From Variovorax sp. OAS795 (lineage in GTDB: Bacteria > Pseudomonadota > Gammaproteobacteria > Burkholderiales > Burkholderiaceae_C), in assembly GCF_040546685.1 (NCBI RefSeq), contig NZ_JBEPOH010000001.1:2170001-2234000 (forward strand): a stretch of DNA of 64,000 bases. Reading direction: 5' to 3'. Below, in pieces: positions 48,645 to 58,244 of the stretch; position 1 is the stretch's first letter, and every line of letters begins with the position of its first letter. A model generated the notes under the pieces. The model was not told the origin of the DNA, made no database searches, and worked only from the letters and a program-made list of their open reading frames with translations. The translations under genes and the position numbers were made by a program.

Positions 48645-50555
48645 ATGTTTGATTTTTTCCGCAAGTACAACAAGATCGTCCTGATTTTCTTGTTCTTGCT
48701 GATCATTCCCTCGTTCGTCCTTTTTGGCGTGGAGCGCTACCAGGGCTCCGGCGACGAGAAGGTTGCACGCGTCGACGGCCACAACATCACCCGGCCCGAG
48801 TGGGATGCGCAGCATCGCATCGAGACCGACCGCATCCGGCAGCAGTCGCCGAATGTCGATGCGGCGCTGCTCGAATCCGACGTGATTCGCTACGGCACGC
48901 TGGAGCGCATGGTGCGCGATCGCGTGCTGGCCGCGGCGGCGGCCAAGTCGAACGTCACGGTGTCCGAAGAGCGCCTGTCGCGAATCTTCGCGCAGGACGC
49001 GGGGCTTGCGGCATTCCGCACGCCGGACGGCAAGTTCGACCGCGAGGCGTTCCAGCGCGTGACGGGGCGCACCCCGGAGCAGTACGAGGCCGCGATGCGT
49101 TCCGACCTGGCCACGCAGCAGGTGCTGCTCGGAATCTCGGGCACGGCGTTCACGCCGCCCGCATTGGCCGCGGCAACGATCAACGCCTTCTACGATCGCC
49201 GCGAGATCCAGGTCGCACGCTTCACCCCCGAGAGCTTCGCATCGAAGGTCACGGTCAGCGACGCCGACATCGAGGCGTACTACAAGGCCCACACCGCGCA
49301 GTTCCAGGCCCCCGAGCAGGCCAATGTCGAATACCTCGTGCTCGACCTCGAGGCGGCCAAGAAGAACGTTTCGGTCAACGAGGCCGATCTCAAGACCTAC
49401 TACGAACAGAACGCCGCCCGCTTCGGCACAAAGGAAGAGCGCCGCGCCAGCCACATCCTGATCACCGCGCCCGCCAGCGCGCCGGCGGCCGATCGCGCCA
49501 AGGCAAAAGCCAAGGCCGAGCAGTTGCTGGCCGAAGTGAGGAAGGCGCCTGGCACCTTTGCCGATGTCGCGCGCAAGAATTCGCAAGACCCGGGGTCGGC
49601 GGAGAAGGGCGGCGATCTCGACTTCGTGACGCGCGGCGCCATGGTCAAGCCGTTCGAAGACGCGATGTTCGCGCTCAAGAAGGGCGACATCAGCGACGTG
49701 ATCGAAACCGAGTTCGGCTACCACATCATCCGCCTGGCCGACATCAAGCCGGCCGTGGTGCCTCCGTTCGAACAGGTGCGCGCCACCATCGAGAACGAGC
49801 TTCGCGCGCAGCAGGCGACGCAGGAATTCGCCAAGGCGGCGGAAAGCTTCACCGATGCCGTCTACCAGCAGCCGGACAGTCTCAAGCCCGCGGCCGACAA
49901 GCTGAAGCTCACGATCCAGACGGCGAACAACGTTGCGCGCACACCGGCACCGGGTGTCACCGGCGTGCTGGCCAATCGCAACTTCCTCAATGCACTGTTC
50001 GCGGCCGACTCGCTGCAGCGCAAGCAGAACACCGAGGCGATCGAGATCGGTACCAACCAGCTCGCGGCCGGCCGCGTGACGCAGTACACGGCTGCGCATC
50101 CGGTGCCGCTGGCCGAGGTCAAGGACAAGATCCGGGCGCAGCTGGTGACCGAGCGTGCCGCCGTCATGGCCAAGGCCGATGGCGAAGCCAAGCTCGCCGC
50201 CTGGACCGCAAAGGCCGATGGCGCGACCTTCGGCGCGCCGCTCACCGTGTCGCGCCGCGAATCGCAGAACCAGCCGCTTTCGATCATCGACGCCGCTTTG
50301 CGTGCCGATGCAGCCAAGCTGCCTGCGCTGGTGGGTGTGGACTTGGGGACCCAGGGCTATGCCGTGGTGCGCGTGACCAAGGTCGTTGCGCGCACACCCT
50401 CGGCGCCCGAGCAGGCGCAGCAAGAGAACGCGCAGATCGGCCAATCGATCACCGCGGCAGAAGAACTCGCGTATTACAACCTGCTCAAGGAGCGTTTCAA
50501 GGCCGAGATCCTGGTGCCGAAGCCGGCCGACACGCTGCCCGCCGCAGGCCGTTGA
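48645..50555 (+). CDS. ppiD: Periplasmic peptidyl-prolyl isomerase PpiD
   Basis: The 636-residue protein has an N-terminal membrane anchor (about 12-33; 'IVLIFLFLLIIPSFVLFGVE'), a SurA-N-like helical chaperone region, one parvulin domain (about 265-370; 'RRASHILITAP', 'FADVARKNSQDPGSAEKGGD', 'ALKKGDISDVIETEFGYHII') and a C-terminal helical domain. It assists outer-membrane protein folding at the exit of the Sec channel. The start at 48645 gives 'MFDFFRKYNK', the usual PpiD N-terminus. Confidence 0.92.
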   Translation: MFDFFRKYNKIVLIFLFLLIIPSFVLFGVERYQGSGDEKVARVDGHNITRPEWDAQHRIETDRIRQQSPNVDAALLESDVIRYGTLERMVRDRVLAAAAAKSNVTVSEERLSRIFAQDAGLAAFRTPDGKFDREAFQRVTGRTPEQYEAAMRSDLATQQVLLGISGTAFTPPALAAATINAFYDRREIQVARFTPESFASKVTVSDADIEAYYKAHTAQFQAPEQANVEYLVLDLEAAKKNVSVNEADLKTYYEQNAARFGTKEERRASHILITAPASAPAADRAKAKAKAEQLLAEVRKAPGTFADVARKNSQDPGSAEKGGDLDFVTRGAMVKPFEDAMFALKKGDISDVIETEFGYHIIRLADIKPAVVPPFEQVRATIENELRAQQATQEFAKAAESFTDAVYQQPDSLKPAADKLKLTIQTANNVARTPAPGVTGVLANRNFLNALFAADSLQRKQNTEAIEIGTNQLAAGRVTQYTAAHPVPLAEVKDKIRAQLVTERAAVMAKADGEAKLAAWTAKADGATFGAPLTVSRRESQNQPLSIIDAALRADAAKLPALVGVDLGTQGYAVVRVTKVVARTPSAPEQAQQENAQIGQSITAAEELAYYNLLKERFKAEILVPKPADTLPAAGR

Positions 50556-50647
50556 TGCCGCACGCGGTGTCGCGTCCGGGTCGCTGATCCGGCGCGCCGT
50601 CGCACGTGGGACAAGCGCGCCCTGAGCTTGTCGCCAGAATCGCCTGC

Positions 50648-51322
50648 ATGGGAACCCTCTATCTCGTGCGCCATGGCCAGGCCAGCTTCGGTGCCGCCGA
50701 CTACGACAACCTGAGCGAGCTGGGGCACAAGCAGTCGGTCCGCCTCGGCGAATATTGGCGCGAGCGCGGCATGCATTTCGATGCCGTGATCACCGGCACC
50801 TTGAAGCGCCATCGCCAGACTTGGGAGGGCATTGCCCAAGGACTCGGCCTCGACCGCGAAGACGTGCTTCCCTGGCCCGGACTCAACGAGTACGACAGCG
50901 AAGCAGTGATTGCCACGATTCACGAAGGCAAGCTCGAGAAGCCCGATTCTCCCGAGATGTACCGGCACCACTTCCGCCTCTTGCGCGACGGACTGGGCGC
51001 CTGGATGCAGGGCAGGACCCAGCCCGCCGGCATGCCGAGCTACGTGGATTTTCTGGCCGGCGTGACAACGGCGCTCGACCATGTGCGCGACCGGCACCAT
51101 GGCGCCAAGGTGCTGGTGGTGTCGAGCGGCGGCCCGATCAGCACGGCCGTCGGCCATGTGCTCGGCACCAGCGCCGAAACCACCATCGAGCTCAACCTGC
51201 GCATCCGCAACACGGCAGTGACGGAGTTCGCCTTCACGCCCAAGCGCCACATGCTGGTGACCTACAACACCCTGCCGCACCTGGACGCCCCGGCGTGCGC
51301 GGACTGGGTGACCTACGCCTGA
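50648..51322 (+). CDS. Histidine phosphatase family protein
   Basis: The 224-residue protein has the phosphohistidine motif 'LYLVRHGQASFG' at the N-terminus and the second His in the 'VVSSGGPISTAVGHVLG' region in altered context. Members dephosphorylate sugars or small metabolites. The start at 50648 opens directly on the motif, and CAGAAT lies seven bases before it. Confidence 0.86.
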   Translation: MGTLYLVRHGQASFGAADYDNLSELGHKQSVRLGEYWRERGMHFDAVITGTLKRHRQTWEGIAQGLGLDREDVLPWPGLNEYDSEAVIATIHEGKLEKPDSPEMYRHHFRLLRDGLGAWMQGRTQPAGMPSYVDFLAGVTTALDHVRDRHHGAKVLVVSSGGPISTAVGHVLGTSAETTIELNLRIRNTAVTEFAFTPKRHMLVTYNTLPHLDAPACADWVTYA

Positions 51323-51334
51323 CCGAGCGCGGCC

Positions 51335-51667
51335 TCAGGCCTGCCAGACGCCGTAGCCGCTCTTGCGCAGCGCGATGCCGAGCTCGACCTCCATCGATCG
51401 CGCATCCTCGTAGCTCATCGGGTTATAGCGCTCATAGAGGGAGGGCAGCAGCCGCAGGCCGAACGCCTGCACGAAGCTGTTGGCCTGGATGCCGGCCTTG
51501 TGCTTGTCGAAGCGGATGTCCGGGTCCAGCCCGGTCATTCCAACGTAGACAAAAGGCTTGCCGAGCTGGTACTCGGGATTGGCGCGCCTGAAGCGCCCGT
51601 GGTTCCATACGCGGTCGTCGAGCTCGACCACGTAGACATGGTGCCTGGCTCTGGGCTTGCGCGGCAT
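51335..51667 (-). CDS. GIY-YIG-like small protein
   Basis: The 110-residue protein has 'HHVYVVELDD' and 'FVYVGMTGLDPDIRFDKHKA', which resemble the paired strands of GIY-YIG nucleases (YVV ... YVG) and the following Arg. A separated insert of about 20 residues lies between them. It could be a nuclease or a degenerate relative. No partner genes are evident; it faces the phosphatase gene tail-to-tail. Confidence 0.65.
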   Translation of the reverse strand: MPRKPRARHHVYVVELDDRVWNHGRFRRANPEYQLGKPFVYVGMTGLDPDIRFDKHKAGIQANSFVQAFGLRLLPSLYERYNPMSYEDARSMEVELGIALRKSGYGVWQA

Positions 51668-51691
51668 CGGCCCGCAGGTGTGCCCGTGACG

Positions 51692-51940
51692 CTAGCTCTT
51701 GCGCTTGATCAGGCCGTAGAGGAGCAGCAGCACGATCGCGCCGAGCACGGATGCGATGAAGCCTGCGCCCTGTCCCGCCGTGTACCAGCCCAGGGCCTGG
51801 CCCACATAGGTCACGATCAACGACCCTGCAATACCGATCAGTGTCGTCACGATGAAACCCGCGGAGTCGTCGCCCGGCTTGACGGCGCGTGCCACGAGAC
51901 CCACGATGAACCCGATCAGAATAGTCCAGACGATGCTCAT
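51692..51940 (-). CDS. GlsB/YeaQ/YmgE-family small membrane protein
   Basis: The 82-residue protein has three hydrophobic segments and the Gly-rich pattern 'IVWTILIGFIVGLVARAVKP', 'GFIVTTLIGIAGSLIVTYVG'. The family is linked to general stress; its function is unknown. Confidence 0.87.
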   Translation of the reverse strand: MSIVWTILIGFIVGLVARAVKPGDDSAGFIVTTLIGIAGSLIVTYVGQALGWYTAGQGAGFIASVLGAIVLLLLYGLIKRKS

Positions 51941-52142
51941 GAAAAATCCTTTGGCGGTGAATTGGAAGCGCGTGGAAAGCCTGCCCACCGGTGCGGGCGC
52001 GTTCATGATAGCGGAGCAGCGCCGGCGCGAGGCCCGGTGAGCGGCGTCAACCCCTCGTTCGGGGCGCTTGGCGCCGATTCCATGCCGCGCATGCTGCAGC
52101 GTCCTACAGGGCCAAGCCCCGCGCGGCGCTATACCCCGAACC

Positions 52143-52775
52143 ATGCTCGAGAAACTGCCTGAGGCCATCGGACACGCGCTGCAAGGGGTGCGCGCGGGAC
52201 TGGACAAGATCGTCTTCAACACGCTCGGCATGCGCCAGGGGATGTCGTCGATCGCACTCACCAGCGTGGCTTTCGTCGACCACGGCCCCTTGCCGGCGCG
52301 CTATACGGCGGATGGCGAGGGCCTGTCGCCGCCGCTGCAGTGGGCCGATGTGCCGGTGGAAGCGAGCTCGGTGGTCGTGGTGGTGGAGGACGCGGATTCG
52401 CCAACGCCCAATCCGCTGGTGCACGCGATCGTGGTGGGGCTGCGGCCGAGCGACGGCAAGCTCGACGAGGCAGCCATTCCGAGCCGCGACAACGATGGCG
52501 CACCGGGCCTGCATGCCGGACGAAACTCCGGATTGCAGGCCGCCTGGCTGCCCCCGGACCCTCCGCCGGGGCACGGGCCGCATCGCTATGCCTTCCAGAT
52601 ATTTGCACTCGGCGGCGCGCCCCTGTTTTCCGCCACGCCAGGGCGCGACGAAGTCTTCAATGCCTTGCGCGAACATGCGATTGCCAGTGGCCTGCTGATC
52701 GGGACCTGCGAAAGGCCGGACGGGTCGATCAAGATCCCGGAGACCGCACCTGCCGGGCCGCTTGCGGCAGGCTGA
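52143..52775 (+). CDS. YbhB/YbcL family (PEBP/Raf kinase inhibitor-like) protein
   Basis: The 210-residue protein has the PEBP ligand-pocket motifs 'RYTADGEGLSPPLQWADVP', 'VVVVEDADSPTPNPLVHAIV' and 'PPPGHGPHRYAFQIFAL'. Bacterial PEBP proteins have no firmly known ligand. An N-terminal stretch of about 30 residues precedes the domain. The ATG at 52143 is used. Confidence 0.86.
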   Translation: MLEKLPEAIGHALQGVRAGLDKIVFNTLGMRQGMSSIALTSVAFVDHGPLPARYTADGEGLSPPLQWADVPVEASSVVVVVEDADSPTPNPLVHAIVVGLRPSDGKLDEAAIPSRDNDGAPGLHAGRNSGLQAAWLPPDPPPGHGPHRYAFQIFALGGAPLFSATPGRDEVFNALREHAIASGLLIGTCERPDGSIKIPETAPAGPLAAG

Positions 52776-52849
52776 GTAGATTTTCAGCCACATGCGCTGG
52801 CCGGGGTAGAGAAAACACGGGTTTTTGCCGCTACAATTGCTGGCTCTGC

Positions 52850-52926
52850 GGTGGCTGTAGCTCAGCTGGTAGAGTCCCAGATTGTGATTCTGGTCGTCGT
52901 GGGTTCGAGTCCCATCAGCCACCCCA
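52850..52926 (+). tRNA. tRNA-His (anticodon GTG)
   Basis: Acceptor GTGGCTG/CAGCCAC, anticodon GTG at 52884-52886, T-arm GTGGGTTCGAGTCCCAT, and encoded CCA at 52924-52926. The extra 5' G at 52850 can pair with C73 (52923), the special feature of tRNA-His. Confidence 0.96.
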
Positions 52927-53136
52927 AAATACCTTCCCGACTGCTATTGCGCAATAGCGTCCATGGAAAACCACTACGCCGGGCCCGTCCTGGCGTTGTC
53001 ATTTCCGGTAACCGCTTGTGCCGTGTCCGGAGTCTCCCCCTTGCTTTTGTTCTCTAAAAACGTTCGGCGTCGGCGGGCTTTGCGTTGTGCGCTGCGTCAA
53101 TCTGCTCACTGTGGTGTTTTTCTCCTCATGGCCTGC

Positions 53137-53182
53137 TTGTTTTAAATTGGAACTGAATTAAAATCCGCCCGTTTCCAATTTT
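53137..53182 (+). promoter_or_regulatory. H-NS gene promoter with overlapping inverted repeat
   Basis: TTGTTT (53137-53142), 16-bp spacer, TAAAAT (53159-53164). AAATTGGAA (53144-53152) in the spacer pairs with TTCCAATTT (53174-53182) just before the ribosome site CAGGAG. This AT-rich region could serve autoregulation. The rest of the 52927-53136 gap holds nothing I recognise. Confidence 0.55.
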
Positions 53183-53195
53183 CAGGAGTCCAAAA

Positions 53196-53540
53196 ATGGC
53201 TTCGACCCTTGCCGATATCAATTCTCAGATCAAGAAGTACGACGAGCAGATTGCGCAATTGCGCAAGCAGGCCGAAGACCTTCGCAACCAGGAGCGTGCG
53301 GGCGTCATTGAAGACGTGCGGAGAAAGATCGCCGAATACGGCCTGACGGCATCCGACCTGAAACTGAGCGCTCGCGGTGTCTCCGTCAAGCGCAGCGCTG
53401 GCGCCCCCGCCCCAAAGGCAGCCGCCAAATACCGCGGCCCGACGGGCGAAACCTGGTCTGGCGGCCGAGGCCGCAAGCCGCGCTGGGTGACCGAAGCATT
53501 GGCCGCCGGCAAGTCCCTCACCGAATTCGAGATCAAGTAA
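53196..53540 (+). CDS. H-NS-family nucleoid protein
   Basis: The 114-residue protein has an N-terminal coiled coil (5-55; 'LADINSQIKKYDEQIAQLRK') for oligomerisation and a C-terminal DNA-binding motif 'YRGPTGETWSGGRGRKPRW'. It resembles the BpH3/HvrA-type H-NS proteins of betaproteobacteria, which bind AT-rich DNA and silence acquired genes. A perfect bidirectional terminator follows. Confidence 0.92.
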   Translation: MASTLADINSQIKKYDEQIAQLRKQAEDLRNQERAGVIEDVRRKIAEYGLTASDLKLSARGVSVKRSAGAPAPKAAAKYRGPTGETWSGGRGRKPRWVTEALAAGKSLTEFEIK

Positions 53541-53570
53541 GCGTCCGGTCAGGCCCTCGGCCCGATAAAA

Positions 53571-53594
53571 AAGCCCGCATGTGCGGGCTTTTTT
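53571..53594. terminator. Bidirectional terminator
   Basis: AAGCCCGCA-TG-TGCGGGCTT with A-run before and T-run after serves the H-NS gene and the convergent oxidoreductase gene. Confidence 0.9.
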
Positions 53595-53623
53595 ATTGGT
53601 GAGTCGCCAGGTCGTGCGCAGGC

Positions 53624-54610
53624 TCAGTTCACCATCACGAGTTTTCCTTTGACGCCGCGTGAGCCCATGTGGGCATAGGCGGCCTTCAATTGAGCCATCG
53701 GCATCGTGCTGTCGATCACGGGCTTGATCTTTCCCTGGCCGTACCACTGGGCCAATTCGGCCATCATTTGTGCATTGGCCTTGGGTTCGCGCTTGGCGAA
53801 ATCGCCCCAGAACACGCCGACCAGCGAAGCGCCTTTCAGCAGCGTGAGATTCAATGGCAGCGATGGAATCGGCCCCGATGCAAAGCCAACGACCAAATAG
53901 CGCCCGCGCCAGCCAATCGAACGAAAAGCCGGCTCCGCAAAATCACCGCCGACGGGGTCGTAAATCACATCGGGGCCCTTGCCGTCGGTCGCGGCCTTGA
54001 TGGCGTCGCGAAAGCCGCCTGGAAGCGCGTGCGTGGTGTAGTTGATGGTGGCGTCCGCGCCAATGGAGCGGCAGAGCTCGCATTTCTCGTCGGTCGAAGC
54101 TGCTGCAATGACCTTGGCGCCTGCCGCCTTTGCGATCTGGATGGCTGCGGTGCCCACGCCGCCTGCGGCGCCCAGCACGAGCACCGTTTCTCCGGCCTTC
54201 AATTGCGCGCGGTCCATCAATGCGTGCCATGACGTCGCATAAATCATGATGAAGGCGGCGGCGTCCACGTGGCCGAAGCCTTCCGGCAGCGGCATGCACA
54301 TTTCGGCAGGCGCCAGGGTATGGGTCGCGAATCCGCCGGTACCCGAGAGGCATGCCACGTTCTGCCCGACTTTCAGGTGCGTGACACCTTCGCCCACCGC
54401 CTGCACCACACCCGCGTATTCGGAGCCTGGCACGAAGGGCAGCGGCGGCTTCATCTGGTATTTGTTCTGGACGATCAGCAGGTCGGGGAAGTTGAGGCTT
54501 GCGGCCTTGATCTCGATCAGCACCTGGCCAGGACCCGGTACGGGTGTGGGCAGTTCTTTCCAGGTCAGCGCGTCGACGCCGGTGGGGTTTTCGCAAAGCC
54601 ATGCGTGCAT
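53624..54610 (-). CDS. NADPH:quinone oxidoreductase-like protein (MDR superfamily)
   Basis: The 328-residue protein lacks the zinc sites of alcohol dehydrogenases and has 'KAASLNFPDLLIVQNKYQ', 'FVPGSEYAGVV' and the NADP motif 'VLVLGAAGGVGTAAIQIAKA'. It probably reduces quinones or enones. It ends tail-to-tail with the H-NS gene. Confidence 0.88.
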   Translation of the reverse strand: MHAWLCENPTGVDALTWKELPTPVPGPGQVLIEIKAASLNFPDLLIVQNKYQMKPPLPFVPGSEYAGVVQAVGEGVTHLKVGQNVACLSGTGGFATHTLAPAEMCMPLPEGFGHVDAAAFIMIYATSWHALMDRAQLKAGETVLVLGAAGGVGTAAIQIAKAAGAKVIAAASTDEKCELCRSIGADATINYTTHALPGGFRDAIKAATDGKGPDVIYDPVGGDFAEPAFRSIGWRGRYLVVGFASGPIPSLPLNLTLLKGASLVGVFWGDFAKREPKANAQMMAELAQWYGQGKIKPVIDSTMPMAQLKAAYAHMGSRGVKGKLVMVN

Positions 54611-54739
54611 GCTCGGGTCTCCTTTGAGTCAGTCGTGTGTGGGCAATGAATGCGAGGGCGATGATAGGGGGCGCGGCAGGGCGTCCTTGTCCCTGCTGCG
54701 ACGCCCCCGCCGCCTACAATCCGGGCACCGAAAAGCACC

Positions 54740-55498
54740 ATGAAGATACTTATTTCAAATGACGATGGCTTTCAGGCTCCGGGCATCGTCGCATTGCACG
54801 ACGCTCTGAAAGACATCGCCGATGTCGAGGTGGTTGCGCCCGAGCACAACAACAGCGCCAAGTCGAACGCACTCACGCTGGCGGCGCCGCTCTACGTGCA
54901 CAAGGCGCATAACGGTTTCCGCTATGTGACCGGCACGCCGGCCGACTGCGTGCACATCGCCCTCAAGGGCCTGCTCGACTACCGGCCCGACCTGGTGGTG
55001 TCCGGCATCAACAACGGCGCCAACATGGGCGACGACACCATCTACTCGGGCACCGTCGGCGCCGCCATGGAGGCCTATCTGTTCGGCATTCCGGCGATCG
55101 CGTTCTCGCAGATCGAAAAAGGCTGGGCGCATGTCGATGCGGCCGCGCAGGTCGCACGGCGGCTGGTGCAGCAGATCGAGCGCGAGCGCATGCTCCAGGG
55201 CGGCGCCTTCCTGCTCAACGTCAATGTGCCGAACCGCCCGTTCGACCAGCTCAAGCCCATGAAGGTGTGCCGGCTCGGCCGCCGCCATGCCGCCGAGAAG
55301 GTCATCACGCAGGAAAGCCCGCGCGGCGAGACCATGTACTGGATCGCCGGCGCCGGCAGCGCCAAGGACAGCGGCGAAGGCACCGACTTCCATGCCACTG
55401 CTGGCGGCCACATCGCACTGACACCGCTGCAGATCGACCTCACAGATCATGCCAACCTGGGGCAATGGCGCGAGACGGTTGCCCGTCTCGGCAATTGA
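54740..55498 (+). CDS. surE: 5'/3'-nucleotidase SurE
   Basis: The 252-residue protein begins 'MKILISNDDGFQAPGI' with the metal-binding Asp pair and has 'VSGINNGANMGDDTIYSGTV'. It dephosphorylates nucleoside monophosphates and is linked to stationary phase. It is the first gene of the surE-pcm-nlpD-rpoS block. TACAAT (54715-54720) lies 19 bases before the start. Confidence 0.95.
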   Translation: MKILISNDDGFQAPGIVALHDALKDIADVEVVAPEHNNSAKSNALTLAAPLYVHKAHNGFRYVTGTPADCVHIALKGLLDYRPDLVVSGINNGANMGDDTIYSGTVGAAMEAYLFGIPAIAFSQIEKGWAHVDAAAQVARRLVQQIERERMLQGGAFLLNVNVPNRPFDQLKPMKVCRLGRRHAAEKVITQESPRGETMYWIAGAGSAKDSGEGTDFHATAGGHIALTPLQIDLTDHANLGQWRETVARLGN

Positions 55499-55499
55499 C

Positions 55500-56273
55500 A
55501 TGGCCACGCAACGGCCTGGATTCCCGGTTCGCCTGACACCCACCGCTTCTGCCGCCACACGCGGGCGGCTGCCTGCCGTGCCCGCCAAGCCGATGGTGTC
55601 GACCACGCCTTCCATGGCGTCGGATGCCGTGCGCGCACGCATGGTGCAGAAGCTTGCTGCCCAGGGCATCACCGATCCGCGCGTGCTGCGCGCGCTGGGC
55701 GCGGTGGAGCGGCATCGCTTCGTCGACAGCGCACTGGTCAACCAGGCCTACGAGGACACGAGCCTGCCCATCGGGCTGGGCCAGACCATCTCCAAGCCCA
55801 GCGTGGTGGCCCGGATGATCGAACTCCTGCTGGGCGCACCCGCGCTGGCCGGCAAGCCGCAGGAGCGCCTCGGGCGCGTGCTCGAGATCGGCACCGGATG
55901 CGGGTACCAGGCGGCGGTGCTGAACCACGTGGCCACGGAGGTCTACAGCATCGAGCGGCTGCGCGGCCTGCACGAGCGTGCACGTACCAACCTGCGGCAC
56001 TTCCGGTTGGCGACGGTGCACCTGATGCTGGGCGATGGCATGGTGGGGTATGCCAAGGGTGCTCCCTACGCGGGCATCATCGCCGCGGCGGGCGGCGAGG
56101 CGGTGCCGGAGGCCTGGACAGAACAACTCGCAGTGGGCGGACGCATCGTGGCGCCCACGCAATCGGCGGGGGGCGGACAGGCCCTCGTCGTCATCGATAA
56201 AACCGCCCGTGGACTCGAGCGCCGCATTCTTGAGGCGGTTCACTTTGTCCCCCTAAAATCGGGCATCGCTTGA
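55500..56273 (+). CDS. pcm: Protein-L-isoaspartate O-methyltransferase
   Basis: The 257-residue protein has the SAM motif 'VLEIGTGCGYQAAVLNHV' and the family's 'LGQTISKPSVVARMIELL'. It repairs isoaspartyl residues in aged proteins. About 40 N-terminal residues before the methyltransferase domain are Pro/Thr/Ala rich and unconserved; an ATG further in (55613 area, 'MASDAVRARMVQKL') is an alternative start. Confidence 0.92.
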   Translation: MATQRPGFPVRLTPTASAATRGRLPAVPAKPMVSTTPSMASDAVRARMVQKLAAQGITDPRVLRALGAVERHRFVDSALVNQAYEDTSLPIGLGQTISKPSVVARMIELLLGAPALAGKPQERLGRVLEIGTGCGYQAAVLNHVATEVYSIERLRGLHERARTNLRHFRLATVHLMLGDGMVGYAKGAPYAGIIAAAGGEAVPEAWTEQLAVGGRIVAPTQSAGGGQALVVIDKTARGLERRILEAVHFVPLKSGIA

Positions 56274-56284
56274 AGGAACAACAA

Positions 56285-57184
56285 ATGCAGGGTTTTGGCA
56301 ATCGGAGTTGGTGCGCTGGTATCACGTTGGCCGTTGTGCTCGTGATCGCAGGCTGCGCCGCACCGCGAGGGCCGGCACCGGTCGAAGACCGCGGCACCAT
56401 GACGCGTGCGCCGAATTCGGCACCCGGGGGCCCGCTCATCACCACGGATGCCTCGGGCAAGCCGCTTCCGGGCATCGAGAACTATGGCAAGCCGGGCTAC
56501 TACGCCGTGCGGCCCGGCGACACGATTCGCCGCATCGGCATCGAAACGGGCCAAAGCTGGCAGAACATCGTTCGCTGGAACAATCTCGAGAATCCCGACC
56601 TGATCGAAGTCGGGCAGGTGCTGCGCGTGGTTCCGCCGGTGGGGCCGGCGAGCGGCGCCACTTCGCTGGCAACCGCGCCCGCTACCGCGGAAGGGGTGGT
56701 CACCAAGCCCGTGGTTCCGCCGTCGGTGGTCGTGCCCTCGGCGCCCGCTAGCGCGGCGGCCGGCAAGCCGCCGGTCACTGCGTCGCCATCGGCTCCGGCT
56801 GCAAACTCGGGCGACGAAGACCTCGGCTGGATCTGGCCGGCGCATGGCACGCTCATCGCGGGCTTCGACGACGCCAAGAACAAGGGCTTCGACATCGGCG
56901 GCAAGGCCGGCGACGCCGTCCTGGCTGCAGCCGACGGCCGCGTGGTGTATGCGGGAGCCGGCCTGCGTGGCTATGGCAACCTGATCATCCTCAAGCACAA
57001 CAACACCTACCTCACGGCGTACGCGCACAACCAGACGCTGCTCGTGAAGGAAGACCAGTCAGTGCAAAAGGGCCAGAAGATCGCCGAAATGGGCAACAGC
57101 GACGCCGACCGCGTCAAGCTGCATTTCGAGATCCGCCGCCAGGGCAAGCCGGTCGATCCCGCGCGCTACCTGCCGAGCCGGTGA
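56285..57184 (+). CDS. nlpD: NlpD-type lipoprotein (LysM and degenerate M23 domain)
   Basis: The 299-residue lipoprotein (lipobox 'VIAGC') has a LysM domain (about 75-120; '[20 protein letters not shown]') and a C-terminal LytM domain. The first metal-binding His is replaced ('NKGFDIGG'), as in E. coli NlpD, so it should not cut peptidoglycan but activate an amidase (AmiC) during cell separation. The start at 56285 follows AAGGA. It directly precedes rpoS, whose main promoter often lies inside nlpD. Confidence 0.92.
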   Translation: MQGFGNRSWCAGITLAVVLVIAGCAAPRGPAPVEDRGTMTRAPNSAPGGPLITTDASGKPLPGIENYGKPGYYAVRPGDTIRRIGIETGQSWQNIVRWNNLENPDLIEVGQVLRVVPPVGPASGATSLATAPATAEGVVTKPVVPPSVVVPSAPASAAAGKPPVTASPSAPAANSGDEDLGWIWPAHGTLIAGFDDAKNKGFDIGGKAGDAVLAAADGRVVYAGAGLRGYGNLIILKHNNTYLTAYAHNQTLLVKEDQSVQKGQKIAEMGNSDADRVKLHFEIRRQGKPVDPARYLPSR

Positions 57185-57188
57185 TGCC

Positions 57189-58193
57189 ATGGCCGCCTCT
57201 CGCCTGCGTCGCACGCTTGCTGTGCGTCGGCCGGCGGGCCGGGGTGGCGCTGTAGAGAGCGGTCCGGAAGAAGCTGCGCCGGCAAGGCCAGCTTTCGCAC
57301 CGGATCCCGATGCGGTGGCAGAGCCGACCATCGGCGGCGAGGGCGCCGATGCCCTGACGATCTACCTGCGCCAGGTGCGGCGCACCGAACTCTTCACGCC
57401 CGAAGAGGAATACCGGGCCGCATCCGCCGCACGCGCCGGCAGTTTCGAGGCGCGGCAATCGATGATCGAGCACAACCTGCGGCTGGTCGTGAACATCGCC
57501 AAGGCGTATCTGGGCCGCGGCGTTCCGCTCTCCGACCTGATCGAGGAAGGCAACCTCGGCCTGATGCATGCCATCACCAAGTTCGAGCCCGAACGCGGTT
57601 TTCGCTTTTCCACCTACGCGACCTGGTGGATCCGCCAGGCGGTGGAGCGCGCAGTCATGACCCAGTCGCGCGCCATCCGCCTGCCCGTGCATGTGGTGCG
57701 CGAACTGCAGCAGGTGCTGCGGGCCCGCCGGACGCTCGAAGGCGACGCGGAGTTCCTGGCGCGCCGTCCCGACGGTGTGCGCGTGGAAGACATCGCGGCG
57801 CTGCTGGGCCATGAAGTACAAGCCGTTTCGGAGCTGCTGGCACTTTCGGAGGCACCGCGCTCGCTGGATGCCGGCGATGCGCGCGGCGAGGAAGGCTTCA
57901 CCCTGGCCGACACCGTGGCGTCCGACGACGAGCAGGGCGATCCGACCGATGTCACGCAGACCCACGAGGTCGCGCGCCTGCTGGATCAATGGGTTCACGC
58001 GCTCGATGCGCGCGAGCGCGAGGTGCTCGAAGGCCGCTATGGCCTGCATGACCGCGAGCCCGAAACGCTCGAGGTGCTGAGTGTTCGCCTCGGACTGACG
58101 CGCGAGCGTGTGCGGCAGATCCAGAACGAAGCCCTGGCCAAGATGCGGCGGCAAATGGTGCGTTCGGGCGTGGAACGCGACGCCCTGCTGTAG
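57189..58193 (+). CDS. rpoS: RNA polymerase sigma factor RpoS
   Basis: The 334-residue sigma factor has region 1.2 ('[20 protein letters not shown]'), region 2 ('[20 protein letters not shown]', '[20 protein letters not shown]'), region 3 and region 4 ('[20 protein letters not shown]'). Position after nlpD and the lack of a long region 1.1 identify it as the general-stress sigma factor. Confidence 0.95.
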   Translation: MAASRLRRTLAVRRPAGRGGAVESGPEEAAPARPAFAPDPDAVAEPTIGGEGADALTIYLRQVRRTELFTPEEEYRAASAARAGSFEARQSMIEHNLRLVVNIAKAYLGRGVPLSDLIEEGNLGLMHAITKFEPERGFRFSTYATWWIRQAVERAVMTQSRAIRLPVHVVRELQQVLRARRTLEGDAEFLARRPDGVRVEDIAALLGHEVQAVSELLALSEAPRSLDAGDARGEEGFTLADTVASDDEQGDPTDVTQTHEVARLLDQWVHALDAREREVLEGRYGLHDREPETLEVLSVRLGLTRERVRQIQNEALAKMRRQMVRSGVERDALL

Positions 58194-58244
58194 CTTGGGC
58201 GCCGCGGCCACGGAAGGCCGGCCCGGCGCTGAGACAATCGGGGG

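Noticed and set aside
56285..57184. NlpD-like protein as an active M23 endopeptidase
   Set aside because: The first metal-binding His is replaced ('NKGFDIGG'), as in known non-catalytic NlpD activators.
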